Shown: piece by piece, positions 23,811 to 31,746 of the stretch
Position numbering within the stretch: position 1 is the first letter of the stretch
How the letters are laid out: every line of letters starts with the position of its first letter
The notes under the pieces: model-generated
Databases searched by the model: none
What the model was told of the DNA's origin: nothing
What the model saw: only the letters and a program-made list of their open reading frames with translations
Origin: Lachnospiraceae bacterium UBA1683
Lineage (GTDB): Bacteria > Bacillota > Clostridia > Lachnospirales > Lachnospiraceae
Length of the DNA: 33,418 nucleotides
Direction of reading: 5' to 3'
NCBI GenBank assembly: GCA_002320245.1
Contig: DCKD01000009.1
Coordinates: 1,026-34,443, forward strand
Position numbers and translations under genes: made by a program

Positions 23811-23848
23811 AAAGACAGACAATCCGGGTGTGGTTGTCTGTCTTTCTT
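23811..23848 (+). terminator. Intrinsic terminator of the bL25 gene
   Basis: A 12-bp perfect stem (AAAGACAGACAA / TTGTCTGTCTTT) with an 11-base loop lies 47 bases after the stop. The following bases are CTTAGG, so the T tract is part of the stem. The A-rich 5' arm means it can also act on minus-strand transcripts. Confidence 0.7.
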
Positions 23849-23911
23849 AGGTAAAAAGAAGGTAAATCATTACAACCAAAAAGAAATGTAAAAGTTTATA
23901 AATTCATTATT

Positions 23912-24928
23912 TTACATCATCTTATTTGCTACAATTACGCTTTCTCTTTCAATAAATTCCGTGCTGATTTCTAGATTGCAAGGAAAATGAGAAAAGTCGC
24001 CGTGCAGACGTTGTAATAATAGTTCACCGGCATGAATACTGATATCGCGCTTGTTTTGTTCCACAACTGTGATTGGTGGATTATATGCACGGAAAATCTC
24101 AGCATCATCAAAACTAATTAATGAGAAATCGTAAGGTATTTTCAAATGTAGAGAATCTAAATGTTGAATCATCAATAATGTTAGATCAAACGTCAGCGCA
24201 AACACAGCAGTTGGATGCTCAGCGGCAGAAAATATCTTTTTTATTGTATCTCGCATATTGTTCGTGGTTAAATCGCAATTGTAAATGTGGAAGTCGTGGC
24301 TGCTTATGTTGAGCTTTTTGCAGGCGTCCTGAATTCCATGAACACGTTCTTCGATGCTGGTATTACCAGTATCTCTTGATAGCACTGCAATTCTTTTGTG
24401 GCAATGTCTTACAAAATACTGTATCACATCGAAAGAGGACTGATAGTTGTTTGATGTCACTGAATCAATGTCGATATCCGGTAATCGTTGGTCTATGGAA
24501 ACGGTTGGGATATTGTGTTGTTTAAGTACCTTGGCAATAGGCTGAGTTCCTTTGTTTTGAGGGAGAATGATAACTCCGGCTATATGTGTACTGATAATCT
24601 GCTGGCATATTTTCTCTGGATTATCAATCTCGTCATTGTAGGAAATGATCAAAGTGCTGTATCCATTGTTTCGCATATACGTTTCGACATAATTACATAC
24701 TTCGCCCCAGAAGTAATCGCTGATTTCTGGAAGAAGTATCGCAATGGTGTTGGTTGATTTCGAGCGAAGGGTCTGTGCTTGGATGTTAGGGACATATCCC
24801 AGTTTCTCAATGCTTTTTCTTATTTTTTCACGATTCTCATCGGATATTTTCTTATTGTTCAGATATTTGGAAATTGTCGCCAAAGATAAATTTGTATCTT
24901 TGGCAATATCTTTAATTGTGCAGCCCAA
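23912..24928 (-). CDS. LacI-family transcriptional regulator 1
   Basis: A 338-residue LacI/GalR regulator. The N-terminal helix-turn-helix is TIKDIAKDTNLSLATISKYLNN, then the hinge with NIQAQTLRSKST, then a periplasmic-binding-type sensor domain (VIILPQNKG, SVTSNNYQSSFDVIQYF, FSLISFDDAEIFRAYNPPITVV). It starts at a TTG codon (24928) preceded by GGAGG (complement at 24937-24941). It is divergent from the oligosaccharide importer and fucosidase genes and is the natural candidate to repress them, perhaps released by fucose or a fucosyl-oligosaccharide. Confidence 0.9.
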   Translation of the reverse strand: MGCTIKDIAKDTNLSLATISKYLNNKKISDENREKIRKSIEKLGYVPNIQAQTLRSKSTNTIAILLPEISDYFWGEVCNYVETYMRNNGYSTLIISYNDEIDNPEKICQQIISTHIAGVIILPQNKGTQPIAKVLKQHNIPTVSIDQRLPDIDIDSVTSNNYQSSFDVIQYFVRHCHKRIAVLSRDTGNTSIEERVHGIQDACKKLNISSHDFHIYNCDLTTNNMRDTIKKIFSAAEHPTAVFALTFDLTLLMIQHLDSLHLKIPYDFSLISFDDAEIFRAYNPPITVVEQNKRDISIHAGELLLQRLHGDFSHFPCNLEISTEFIERESVIVANKMM

Positions 24929-25267
24929 TAAAATTCCTCCCTCGCGTGATTAATATATCAACGCAATTAAATACTATATAACACACATGATGAAAATGAT
25001 AAATAGTCTTTTTATATAATAACATATTCATATATAAAACACAAATAAATAAAACGTTATATCTTTAAACACAACGATAAATATGGTAAATATGCATAAA
25101 AATATACAAAATATTTATGCAAAATACAAAAATATTATAAAATAGGTTGAAAAATAAATATAAATGCTATATGCTTGGATTATCAAAAAGCGAAACGTTT
25201 TACCTATGGCGCCGAGTGACACGAATAGCTGGATTGGAAAAAGAAAAGAATGGAGGAAGCAAATATT
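24929..25267 (+). promoter_or_regulatory. AT-rich divergent regulatory region
   Basis: About 340 bases without a gene, extremely AT-rich between 24960 and 25150. A plus-strand promoter is suggested by TTGAAA (25147-25152), 17 bases, TATGCT (25170-25175). Two palindromic AACGTT cores, the typical LacI-family centre, occur at 25053-25058 (in ATAAAACGTTATAT) and 25194-25199 (in GCGAAACGTTTTAC). The second is just downstream of the expected transcription start, a good repressor position. An inverted repeat TGCATAAA/TTTATGCA lies at 25093-25121. Confidence 0.55.
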
Positions 25268-26584
25268 ATGAAAAAAAGAATGTTAGCTGCAATAATGGCT
25301 ATGACAATGGTAGTTGGTATGTTAGCAACAGGATGTGGAGGCTCCAACAAAGAAACTTCTGATGGTGGGGATATTGAAATTACAGTAGCAACGAGATACT
25401 CCAATGATAATCCAGATGAGAACTACTACAGAGAAAAGGTAGAAGAGTTCAATGCGCTGGACAATGGAATTACTGTAAAAATGGATAACATCGCAACTGA
25501 ATCTGATTACCTGGATAAGGTAAGAACATCTTTTGCAAATGGCGATACACCAAATGTATTTCTTGAGTATGGCGGTAGCCGTTGTCTTGATTATCTTGAA
25601 TCAGATGCACTGGTAGACCTGAAACCGTATCTGGAAGAAAATGACAATGAATGGTATGACACATTCTATGACAATCTTTGGAATCAGTGTGAATATGAAG
25701 GATATGATGGGGTATACGCTGTTCCTTTCAAAACATACATGATTGTAATGTATTACAACAAAGATCTGTTTACAGAAGCTGGACTTGAGCCACCAACAAC
25801 AATTGATGAAATGTTGAGCGCTTGCGAAGTTTTCAAATCCAAAGGAATTCTTCCTTTCCAGACAGGAGAGAAAGATACATACAGATTTGGTCACTTTAAC
25901 AACAACCTGATCATCAAAACTCTTGGTGTTGATGCAGTGGATGATCTTGCTTCAAGGAATCTTGCATATGACAGTGATGAAATGATTGGTACGTATCAGG
26001 TAATGGCTGACATGGTTGAAAAAGGATACTTTGGAGATAACATTCTGGATACAGATTCCGCGACGGAAAATGAAATGTTCAAGAGTGGCAAAGCTGCTAT
26101 GAAATGGGATGGTTCTTGGTTTATCGCAAATGATCTGTATGGAACAGATTTTTATGATCATGTTGGTGTAGTTGCATTCCCTTATGGAGATGAAAGCTGC
26201 AAAACATACGCACAGGGTGGTTCATCTGATATGTTCTTTGTTTCAAAACTCGATAAATCAGAAGAAGAAATTGAAGCTTCAGTTGAATTCCTGAAATTCA
26301 TTACATCTCCGGATTATTATCAGGGACTGGATGAAGTGGCGCAGACAATCGTACCTGTAAAATTTGAGAAATCTGACAAATCTCCAGAAAACCCACTTCT
26401 GGATGAGGTAATCGCTATTCAGAGTGAGGTAACAGATATGCGTACAGATGTACAGAACTATGATTCAGAGTCACATATGCTGGATACAGTAAGATCTTCT
26501 TTACAGGGCTTAGCAATGGGAGATTCCGCTGAAACTTGTGGAAAGAATATCGTTGATCGAATGGAAGAATATAGCGCACAGTAA
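25268..26584 (+). CDS. Oligosaccharide-binding lipoprotein of a CUT1 ABC importer
   Basis: A 438-residue extracellular solute-binding protein (family 1). The signal peptide ends in lipobox LATGC and is followed by a Gly/Ser linker. The body shows EYGGSRCLDYLESDALVDL, YYNKDLFTEAGLEPPTTIDEM, GKAAMKWDGSWFIANDL and FLKFITSPDYYQGL. It should capture an oligosaccharide for the two permeases downstream. The start at 25268 follows TGGAGGAAGC; an ATG six codons upstream overlaps that site. The ligand is not readable from sequence, but linkage to a cytoplasmic fucosidase suggests a fucosylated glycan. Confidence 0.9.
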   Translation: MKKRMLAAIMAMTMVVGMLATGCGGSNKETSDGGDIEITVATRYSNDNPDENYYREKVEEFNALDNGITVKMDNIATESDYLDKVRTSFANGDTPNVFLEYGGSRCLDYLESDALVDLKPYLEENDNEWYDTFYDNLWNQCEYEGYDGVYAVPFKTYMIVMYYNKDLFTEAGLEPPTTIDEMLSACEVFKSKGILPFQTGEKDTYRFGHFNNNLIIKTLGVDAVDDLASRNLAYDSDEMIGTYQVMADMVEKGYFGDNILDTDSATENEMFKSGKAAMKWDGSWFIANDLYGTDFYDHVGVVAFPYGDESCKTYAQGGSSDMFFVSKLDKSEEEIEASVEFLKFITSPDYYQGLDEVAQTIVPVKFEKSDKSPENPLLDEVIAIQSEVTDMRTDVQNYDSESHMLDTVRSSLQGLAMGDSAETCGKNIVDRMEEYSAQ

Positions 26585-26614
26585 CAATCAGAACGAAAAT
26601 AGGAGGCGTTTAAA

Positions 26615-27496
26615 GTGAACCGTAAACTAACATCAAAATTCGTCATACCGTTGTTTTTGACGCCTGCTATCATCCTTTTTGTAGCATTTATCGCATACCC
26701 GGTATGTAATACAATATATTTGTCGTTTCATTCGTGGAAAGGCATTTATGGTTCTCCGGTTAATTTTGTTGGAATGAAAAACTATTTACAGGTACTTCAA
26801 GACGATGCGTTTTGGAGATCACTGGTGAATTCATTCTATTTCATGGTTGGAGGTTTCGTAGTCCTGATGCCGTTATCATTCGGCTTAGCACTTTTGATTA
26901 CTTCAAAATTGCGTGGAACAAAATTAATGAAAACAGCGTATTTCATGCCGGTAATGTTATCAACTACTGCAGTAGCATTGATGTGGGTATATATTTTGAA
27001 CCCATCCTTTGGAGTAGTAAATCAGTTGTTGGGATTTCTTGGTTTGGAATCCCTGCAACAAGACTGGCTGTCAACGCCGGGGTTGAACATATGGTGTGTA
27101 GTACTTGTAAATGAATGGATGTACGCAGGATACAATATGCTGATCTTTGCAGCAGGTCTGGTTTCCATACCGAGTGATGTATACGAGGCAGCAGAATTGG
27201 ATGGATGTACTGGATGGAAGAAACTGAGATACATTTCAGTTCCATTATCTAAGGAATCATTCAAGATATTCTCTGTTTTGTGTGTAACTGGATGTCTGAA
27301 AGCGTTTGACTTAGTTTGGGCGATGACAAAAGGTGGACCGAATCATTCTTCTGAAGTTCCGGCATCATTGTTGTACAATGAAGCGTTTACTTTCAAGTTC
27401 TTCGGAAAATCAAGTGCAATTGGCGTTCTGCTTCTGATACTAGGGATTGTGTTGAGTGTCCTCGTTAACAACTTGCTTAAACGAGAGGAGGATTAA
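26615..27496 (+). CDS. CUT1 ABC importer permease (MalF-like)
   Basis: A 293-residue inner-membrane permease with about six transmembrane helices and the EAA loop (EAAELDGCTGWKKLRYISVPL) that docks the ATPase. It starts at GTG 26615, following TAGGAGGCG. No ATPase gene accompanies this importer, so it probably uses a shared MsmK-type ATPase encoded elsewhere, as is common for CUT1 systems of Firmicutes. Confidence 0.92.
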   Translation: MNRKLTSKFVIPLFLTPAIILFVAFIAYPVCNTIYLSFHSWKGIYGSPVNFVGMKNYLQVLQDDAFWRSLVNSFYFMVGGFVVLMPLSFGLALLITSKLRGTKLMKTAYFMPVMLSTTAVALMWVYILNPSFGVVNQLLGFLGLESLQQDWLSTPGLNIWCVVLVNEWMYAGYNMLIFAAGLVSIPSDVYEAAELDGCTGWKKLRYISVPLSKESFKIFSVLCVTGCLKAFDLVWAMTKGGPNHSSEVPASLLYNEAFTFKFFGKSSAIGVLLLILGIVLSVLVNNLLKREED

Positions 27497-27497
27497 G

Positions 27498-28322
27498 ATG
27501 AAGAGAAAAACAGGAAGAGTATTTGCATACATTTTTGCAGCGTTCTGGATGATAATGACAATCTTCCCGCTGTTTATCACAATCCTTTGTTCACTCAAGG
27601 ACAATGCAGGAATCACGTTGGGAATGTTATCACTGCCAAAGAAACTGATGTGGTCAAACTATACGCAAGCATTTGAATCCGCTCATATTATCCAGGCAGT
27701 TGGAAATTCACTGTTCTTTGCAATGGCATCGACGGTGCTTACAATCATTATTGGTATGTTAGCGGCCTATGTTTTATCAAGAAAGAAGTTTAAGTTACGT
27801 GGATTTATCTACACTGTATTTTTGGTAGGTGTAATGGTTCCAATCCATTGTACAATCATTCCGATTTCAACACTGGCAACATCTGTAAACGGAAAAAATA
27901 CATCATGGTTCTTGATACTTGTATATACGGCATTTGCTTTACCTCAAGCAATCTTCCTTTTTACAGGCTACCTAAATGGAGTGAGTAAAGAGCTGGATGA
28001 TGCGGCAAGAATTGATGGATGTGGAGAGTTATCCTTGCTTTTCAGAGTATTGATACCGGTATGTGTACCAATTATTTCAACAGAAGCAATCTTAGCATTC
28101 ATCGCTGGATACGGAGAATTGATTTTTGGTATGATTATCATGTCTGATCAGGATAAATATACAGTTGCCCGTGCAATGCTGACATTTACCGGGGGATACA
28201 AAGTATCTTTGGGACCAATCTTTGCATGTATTATTGTGGCGGTTATTCCAATGATTGTTATTTACCTCATATTCCACGAGAAAGTTCAGGATGGAATGCT
28301 TACAGGAGCTATTAAGGGATAA
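27498..28322 (+). CDS. CUT1 ABC importer permease (MalG-like)
   Basis: A 274-residue permease with six predicted transmembrane helices and the EAA-type loop DDAARIDGCGELSLLFRVLIPV. It forms the channel with the MalF-like partner. The start at 27498 follows GAGAGGAGGATTAAG and comes one base after the previous stop. The longer frame would lie inside the upstream gene. Confidence 0.92.
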   Translation: MKRKTGRVFAYIFAAFWMIMTIFPLFITILCSLKDNAGITLGMLSLPKKLMWSNYTQAFESAHIIQAVGNSLFFAMASTVLTIIIGMLAAYVLSRKKFKLRGFIYTVFLVGVMVPIHCTIIPISTLATSVNGKNTSWFLILVYTAFALPQAIFLFTGYLNGVSKELDDAARIDGCGELSLLFRVLIPVCVPIISTEAILAFIAGYGELIFGMIIMSDQDKYTVARAMLTFTGGYKVSLGPIFACIIVAVIPMIVIYLIFHEKVQDGMLTGAIKG

Positions 28323-28351
28323 AAATTTAAATCATAAAGGAGATTAAGAAA

Positions 28352-29644
28352 ATGGTTAAATATGATAGAGTTCCGGATACAAAACAAAAATGGTTTAAAG
28401 AGGCAAAATATGGTTTATTTATTCACTGGGGCTTGTATGCATTGCTTGCAGGTGAATATAAAGGTGTGAAAACAGACCATATTTCTGAGTGGATCATGAA
28501 TAGTTTGGGAATTCCTGTTGGGGAATATGAAAAACTGGCGGATGAATTTAACCCTGTAGATTTCGATGCAGATGCACTTGTCAAGATGGCAAAAGAAAAA
28601 TGGGGAATGAAATATATTGTATTCACCTCCAAACATCATGAAGGATTTGCGATGTATAAATCAGAGGTGAGCAAATACAATGTTGTAGATGCAACTCCTT
28701 GCCATCGTGATATCTTGAAAGAACTGGCTGATGCATGTAAAAAATATGATATGAGACTTGGTTTGTATTATTCACAGGCTCAGGACTGGCATGATCCAAA
28801 CGGATATGTATCCCATGCAAATGGAGATGAAGCGCAGCGGAAAGATAATAATTTTAAGAAAGATTTCCAGTATTATCTGGATAACAAAGTAAAACCGCAG
28901 TTGAAAGAGATCCTGACAGGATATGGAGAAATCAGTTTGATCTGGTTTGATACACCGATGGCAATGACAAAAGAGCAGAGTCAGGAATGTATCGATTTGA
29001 TCAAATCAATTCAGCCGAATTGCGTAATCAGTGGTCGTGTAGGAAACCAGTTAGGTGATTACATGACAACTGGAGATAACTTCCTTCCAAGACTTCCGTT
29101 TGAAGGTGATTGGGAAGTACCGGCAACACTGAATGATACTTGGGGATTCAACAAAGACGATGAGAATTGGAAAAATCCAGAGGATATTCTGAAACTGCTT
29201 ATCAAGATTACAAGCAGAGGAGGAAATTATTTACTTAACATTGGACCAAAGGCATCCGGAGAAATCCCAGAGAAGAGTGTAGGGATTCTGAATGAAGTTG
29301 GAAAATATGTTACTGAAAATGCTGATGGTATTTATGGAACTGTTCGTGGGGATATCTATCCATATGAGCTGAGTTGGGCAGAGTTTACATATAAGAAGAA
29401 TAAGATTTTTGTTCATGTATTCGAGCCTAGAAAACGACTTGAGATTTTGAACTGTGCTAATCATGTAAAGAAAGCATACATACTGAAAAACGATCAGGAG
29501 CTGGATTTTGTTGTTGAGCCGACATGTGAAGGTGACACAATCGTAACAGTTGAGATTCCAAAAGAGTGGAGAGAAGAAAAATACTATTGCGTATGTATTG
29601 AAACTGAGGAAGACGGTCCGGTATTTGAGCCATTGAGAGGTTAA
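28352..29644 (+). CDS. Cytoplasmic GH29 alpha-L-fucosidase
   Basis: A 430-residue glycoside hydrolase family 29 enzyme that removes alpha-linked L-fucose. The N-terminal WFKEAKYGLFIHWGLYAL, then FTSKHHEGFAMY, LGLYYSQAQDWHDP and LIWFDTP are family hallmarks, with Asp200 in WFD as the likely nucleophile. The C-terminal GGNYLLNIGPKASGEIP is also typical. There is no signal peptide or membrane anchor, so it acts on imported oligosaccharides in the cytoplasm. Placement right after the CUT1 permeases supports this. GH29 subgroup and linkage preference are not determinable by eye. It supplies fucose for the microcompartment pathway. Confidence 0.92.
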   Translation: MVKYDRVPDTKQKWFKEAKYGLFIHWGLYALLAGEYKGVKTDHISEWIMNSLGIPVGEYEKLADEFNPVDFDADALVKMAKEKWGMKYIVFTSKHHEGFAMYKSEVSKYNVVDATPCHRDILKELADACKKYDMRLGLYYSQAQDWHDPNGYVSHANGDEAQRKDNNFKKDFQYYLDNKVKPQLKEILTGYGEISLIWFDTPMAMTKEQSQECIDLIKSIQPNCVISGRVGNQLGDYMTTGDNFLPRLPFEGDWEVPATLNDTWGFNKDDENWKNPEDILKLLIKITSRGGNYLLNIGPKASGEIPEKSVGILNEVGKYVTENADGIYGTVRGDIYPYELSWAEFTYKKNKIFVHVFEPRKRLEILNCANHVKKAYILKNDQELDFVVEPTCEGDTIVTVEIPKEWREEKYYCVCIETEEDGPVFEPLRG

Positions 29645-29647
29645 TTT

Positions 29648-29693
29648 AAAAAGCTGTTTCTATTGCGTTATTATTGCAGAGGAACAGCTTTTT
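29648..29693 (+). terminator. Intrinsic terminator after the fucosidase
   Basis: AAAAAGCTGTT (29648-29658) pairs with AACAGCTTTTT (29683-29693) in an 11-bp stem with a 24-base loop that can fold partly further. A TTTTT follows within a few bases. It begins 3 bases after the stop codon. Confidence 0.75.
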
Positions 29694-29709
29694 AATTTTT
29701 CTGAAAGTA

Positions 29710-29738
29710 TTGAATGTGAGATTGAAATATATTAAGAT
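29710..29738 (+). promoter_or_regulatory. Possible promoter of LacI regulator 2
   Basis: TTGAAT (29710-29715), 17 bases, TAAGAT (29733-29738), between the fucosidase terminator and the regulator gene. The match is moderate. Confidence 0.4.
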
Positions 29739-29777
29739 ACTTTTGTAGTTATATATTAATGAAGAGAGCGTGATGGC

Positions 29778-30776
29778 ATGGAAGTTACAATTAAAGATGT
29801 TGCAAAAAAGTCTGGGGTTTCGATTACAACGATTTCAAAATATATCAACGGTGGAAATGTCCGTGGAAATAATAAAAAGGCAATAGAGTCTGCAATAGAG
29901 GAACTTGGTTATTTTCCTAACAAAGCGGCTAGAGGTTTGCGCAATTCAAAAACTTTTACAATTGGGTTTATTTTGGATGAAATGGACAATCAGTATATTT
30001 CCCTGTTGGTTGGCAACGTTGAAAAGTATTTGAAAGCAGCAGGATATTCATTGATGATTTGCTGTCACAAAGGAGAGGTCGATGCAGAGAAAAAGTGTGC
30101 TGAATTTTTGTGTCAGCGGCATGTGGATGGAATCCTTGTTTCTCCTGCAAAAGAAAACTTTGACGCTCTCGAAACGGTTCGCGCTTATGGAATTCCGATT
30201 GTAGCAGTGGATCGAATGCCATCCAGGGAATGTGACAGCGTTACTTCAAACGCTGCTTCTGGTGCGTATAAAGCGGTAGAGTATCTTGCATTGCAAGGGC
30301 ACAGAAAAATAGGTGTTATTGCTGGAGAGGATACAAATGTAACTGCTGTGGAACGTCTGAAAGGATATCGGAGAGTCCTGGAAGATTATGGTATACCTTA
30401 CAACGAAAAGTATATATATCATGGAGATTTTAAATTTGATTCTGGATATGCTGGAGTTGAAACTTTATGGAAATTGGAAGAAAGGCCAACAGCTATTTTT
30501 GTCTGCAATTACAATACAACACTAGGTGCAATGACTGCGGTCAGAAACTTGAACATCCATGTGCCACAGCAGTTATCTATCATTTGTTTTGATGATTTGG
30601 AATATTCGTTGATATCGAATCCAAAGCTTACAGCGGTGCGACAGCCGGTAGAAAAGTTAGCAAAGAATGCAGTGAAAATATTATTAAAGCGAATTGGCGG
30701 AAATTATGAGGATTTCCCTGAAAAACAGAAAATCCCAATGACATTGCATGTGAGAGATTCTGTGGCAAAGAATTGA
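29778..30776 (+). CDS. LacI-family transcriptional regulator 2
   Basis: A 332-residue LacI/GalR protein. Its helix-turn-helix is TIKDVAKKSGVSITTISKYING, followed by the hinge region NKAARGLRNSKT and a sugar-binding sensor domain (GFILDEMDNQYISLLVGNV, DGILVSPAKENFDAL, DRMPSRECDSVTSNAASGA, LSIICFDDLEYSLISNPKLTAVRQP). The recognition helix is very like that of LacI regulator 1 (SITTISKYIN against SLATISKYLN), so the two could recognise related operators. With LacI 1 it brackets the importer-fucosidase operon. It is separately terminated from the fucosidase. Confidence 0.9.
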   Translation: MEVTIKDVAKKSGVSITTISKYINGGNVRGNNKKAIESAIEELGYFPNKAARGLRNSKTFTIGFILDEMDNQYISLLVGNVEKYLKAAGYSLMICCHKGEVDAEKKCAEFLCQRHVDGILVSPAKENFDALETVRAYGIPIVAVDRMPSRECDSVTSNAASGAYKAVEYLALQGHRKIGVIAGEDTNVTAVERLKGYRRVLEDYGIPYNEKYIYHGDFKFDSGYAGVETLWKLEERPTAIFVCNYNTTLGAMTAVRNLNIHVPQQLSIICFDDLEYSLISNPKLTAVRQPVEKLAKNAVKILLKRIGGNYEDFPEKQKIPMTLHVRDSVAKN

Positions 30777-30822
30777 AAAAGGCACCATATCAGATGACCA
30801 AAAGGAAAGGAGAAAAAATTAT

Positions 30823-30876
30823 ATGTCAATTCAGCAGATGTATGCAATCGAGGAGAGGGAGAAACAGTTATGGTGA
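30823..30876 (+). CDS. 17-residue upstream ORF coupled to the acetyltransferase
   Basis: A short frame, MSIQQMYAIEEREKQLW, has a strong ribosome site (GGAAAGGAGAAAAAATT). Its stop codon overlaps the start of the acetyltransferase (ATGGTGA arrangement), so translating ribosomes would be delivered to that start. It may be a leader peptide or the remnant of a longer gene. No known attenuation signal is recognisable in the peptide. Confidence 0.5.
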   Translation: MSIQQMYAIEEREKQLW

Positions 30877-31340
30877 TTAGAAGAGCAAAGAATGGTGATA
30901 TTGCAGACATCCATCAGTTACTGTACCAGGTAAATTTTGTCCATCACAACGGGCGGCCGGATTTATTCAAATGTGGGACAAATAAATATACAGATGAGGA
31001 ACTGAAAGAAATCATCGCGGATGAGGATCGGCCAATCTTAGTGGCGGCAGAGGACGGACATGTTGTCGGCTATGCGTTCTGTGTCTATCGGCAGCATCTG
31101 GATAACAATATCCTGACGGATGTCAAAACGCTGTATATCGATGACCTGTGTGTGGATGAGAAGAAGAGAGGACAGCACATCGGAAGGAAGTTATATGAGG
31201 CGGTGCTTGAGATGGCAAAAGAAAACGGCTGTTATCATGTAACGCTGGATGTATGGTGCCTGAATCAAAATGCACAGAAGTTTTATGAAGCATGTGGGAT
31301 GAAACCGCTGAAAATTGCGATGGAAGAAATTATCCATTGA
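30870..31340 (+). CDS. GNAT-family N-acetyltransferase
   Basis: A 156-residue single-domain GNAT enzyme. The acetyl-CoA-binding motif A is IDDLCVDEKKRGQHIGRKLYE, and motif B is ALNQNAQKFYEACGM-like (WCLNQNAQKFYEACGM). The substrate is unknown and could be a small molecule or an N-terminal amine. The start at 30870 overlaps the upstream short ORF by 7 bases. There is no functional tie to the fucose genes. It is probably an independent housekeeping or accessory gene. Confidence 0.88.
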   Translation: MVIRRAKNGDIADIHQLLYQVNFVHHNGRPDLFKCGTNKYTDEELKEIIADEDRPILVAAEDGHVVGYAFCVYRQHLDNNILTDVKTLYIDDLCVDEKKRGQHIGRKLYEAVLEMAKENGCYHVTLDVWCLNQNAQKFYEACGMKPLKIAMEEIIH

Positions 31341-31366
31341 GGGTAAACATATAAAATAAGTAATTG

Positions 31367-31495
31367 TTCAGAGCCATCACAAAATCCTGCGGATTTTTCG
31401 ATGTGGCGTATCCACCATAGGCATCTGCACCGATTTATGCTTATGTATGCGGGCATTCAAAGCATAAAACCGTTGCAGATGCGCATGGTTCTGAA
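31367..31495. repeat. Structured intergenic element with nested inverted repeats
   Basis: Outer arms TTCAGAGCCAT (31367-31377) and ATGGTTCTGAA (31485-31495) pair at 10 of 11 positions. Inside are AAAATCC-TGC-GGATTTT (31380-31396, which with following T could terminate the acetyltransferase transcript), GTGG-CGTAT-CCAC (31403-31415), and a long imperfect stem of about 20 bp between 31421-31440 (GCATCTGCACCG...) and 31462-31482. The fold is a multi-branched junction. It could be a structured RNA or a non-autonomous mobile repeat. I do not recognise a known RNA family. Confidence 0.55.
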
Positions 31496-31525
31496 AAGTT
31501 ACCAAAGTCAAAGACCCCGCTGCAA

Positions 31526-31675
31526 GCAACGGGCATCAAATTTGACACACTCCAAGGGGCGGGGGATTTGGTCTGCGCTCCGCTACGGTCGGTGCTAAAC
31601 GAGTGCCACAGGCACTCAGCACCCCTCGCGGCAGTCGCCAAATATCCATGCACGCATGGTTGCTTGGCCCGTTGC
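31526..31675. repeat. GC-rich intergenic repeat block
   Basis: This noncoding block is richer in GC than its surroundings. Outer arms are GCAACGGGC (31526-31534) and GCCCGTTGC (31667-31675). Inside lie GGTGCT-AAAC-GAGTGCC / GGCACTC-AGCACC (31591-31623, 13 pairs with a 4-base bulge) and CCATGC-AC-GCATGG (31646-31659). The CCAAGGGGCGGG segment (31552-31563) also occurs, as its complement, in the terminator at 26-43. It resembles dispersed intergenic repeats, but copy number needs a genome search. Confidence 0.55.
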
Positions 31676-31746
31676 TCGCGGGAATAAAAATACGATGAAA
31701 ATAATATGGGACGGAACCGTTTCCATAAGGCATTAGGAGGATACGC

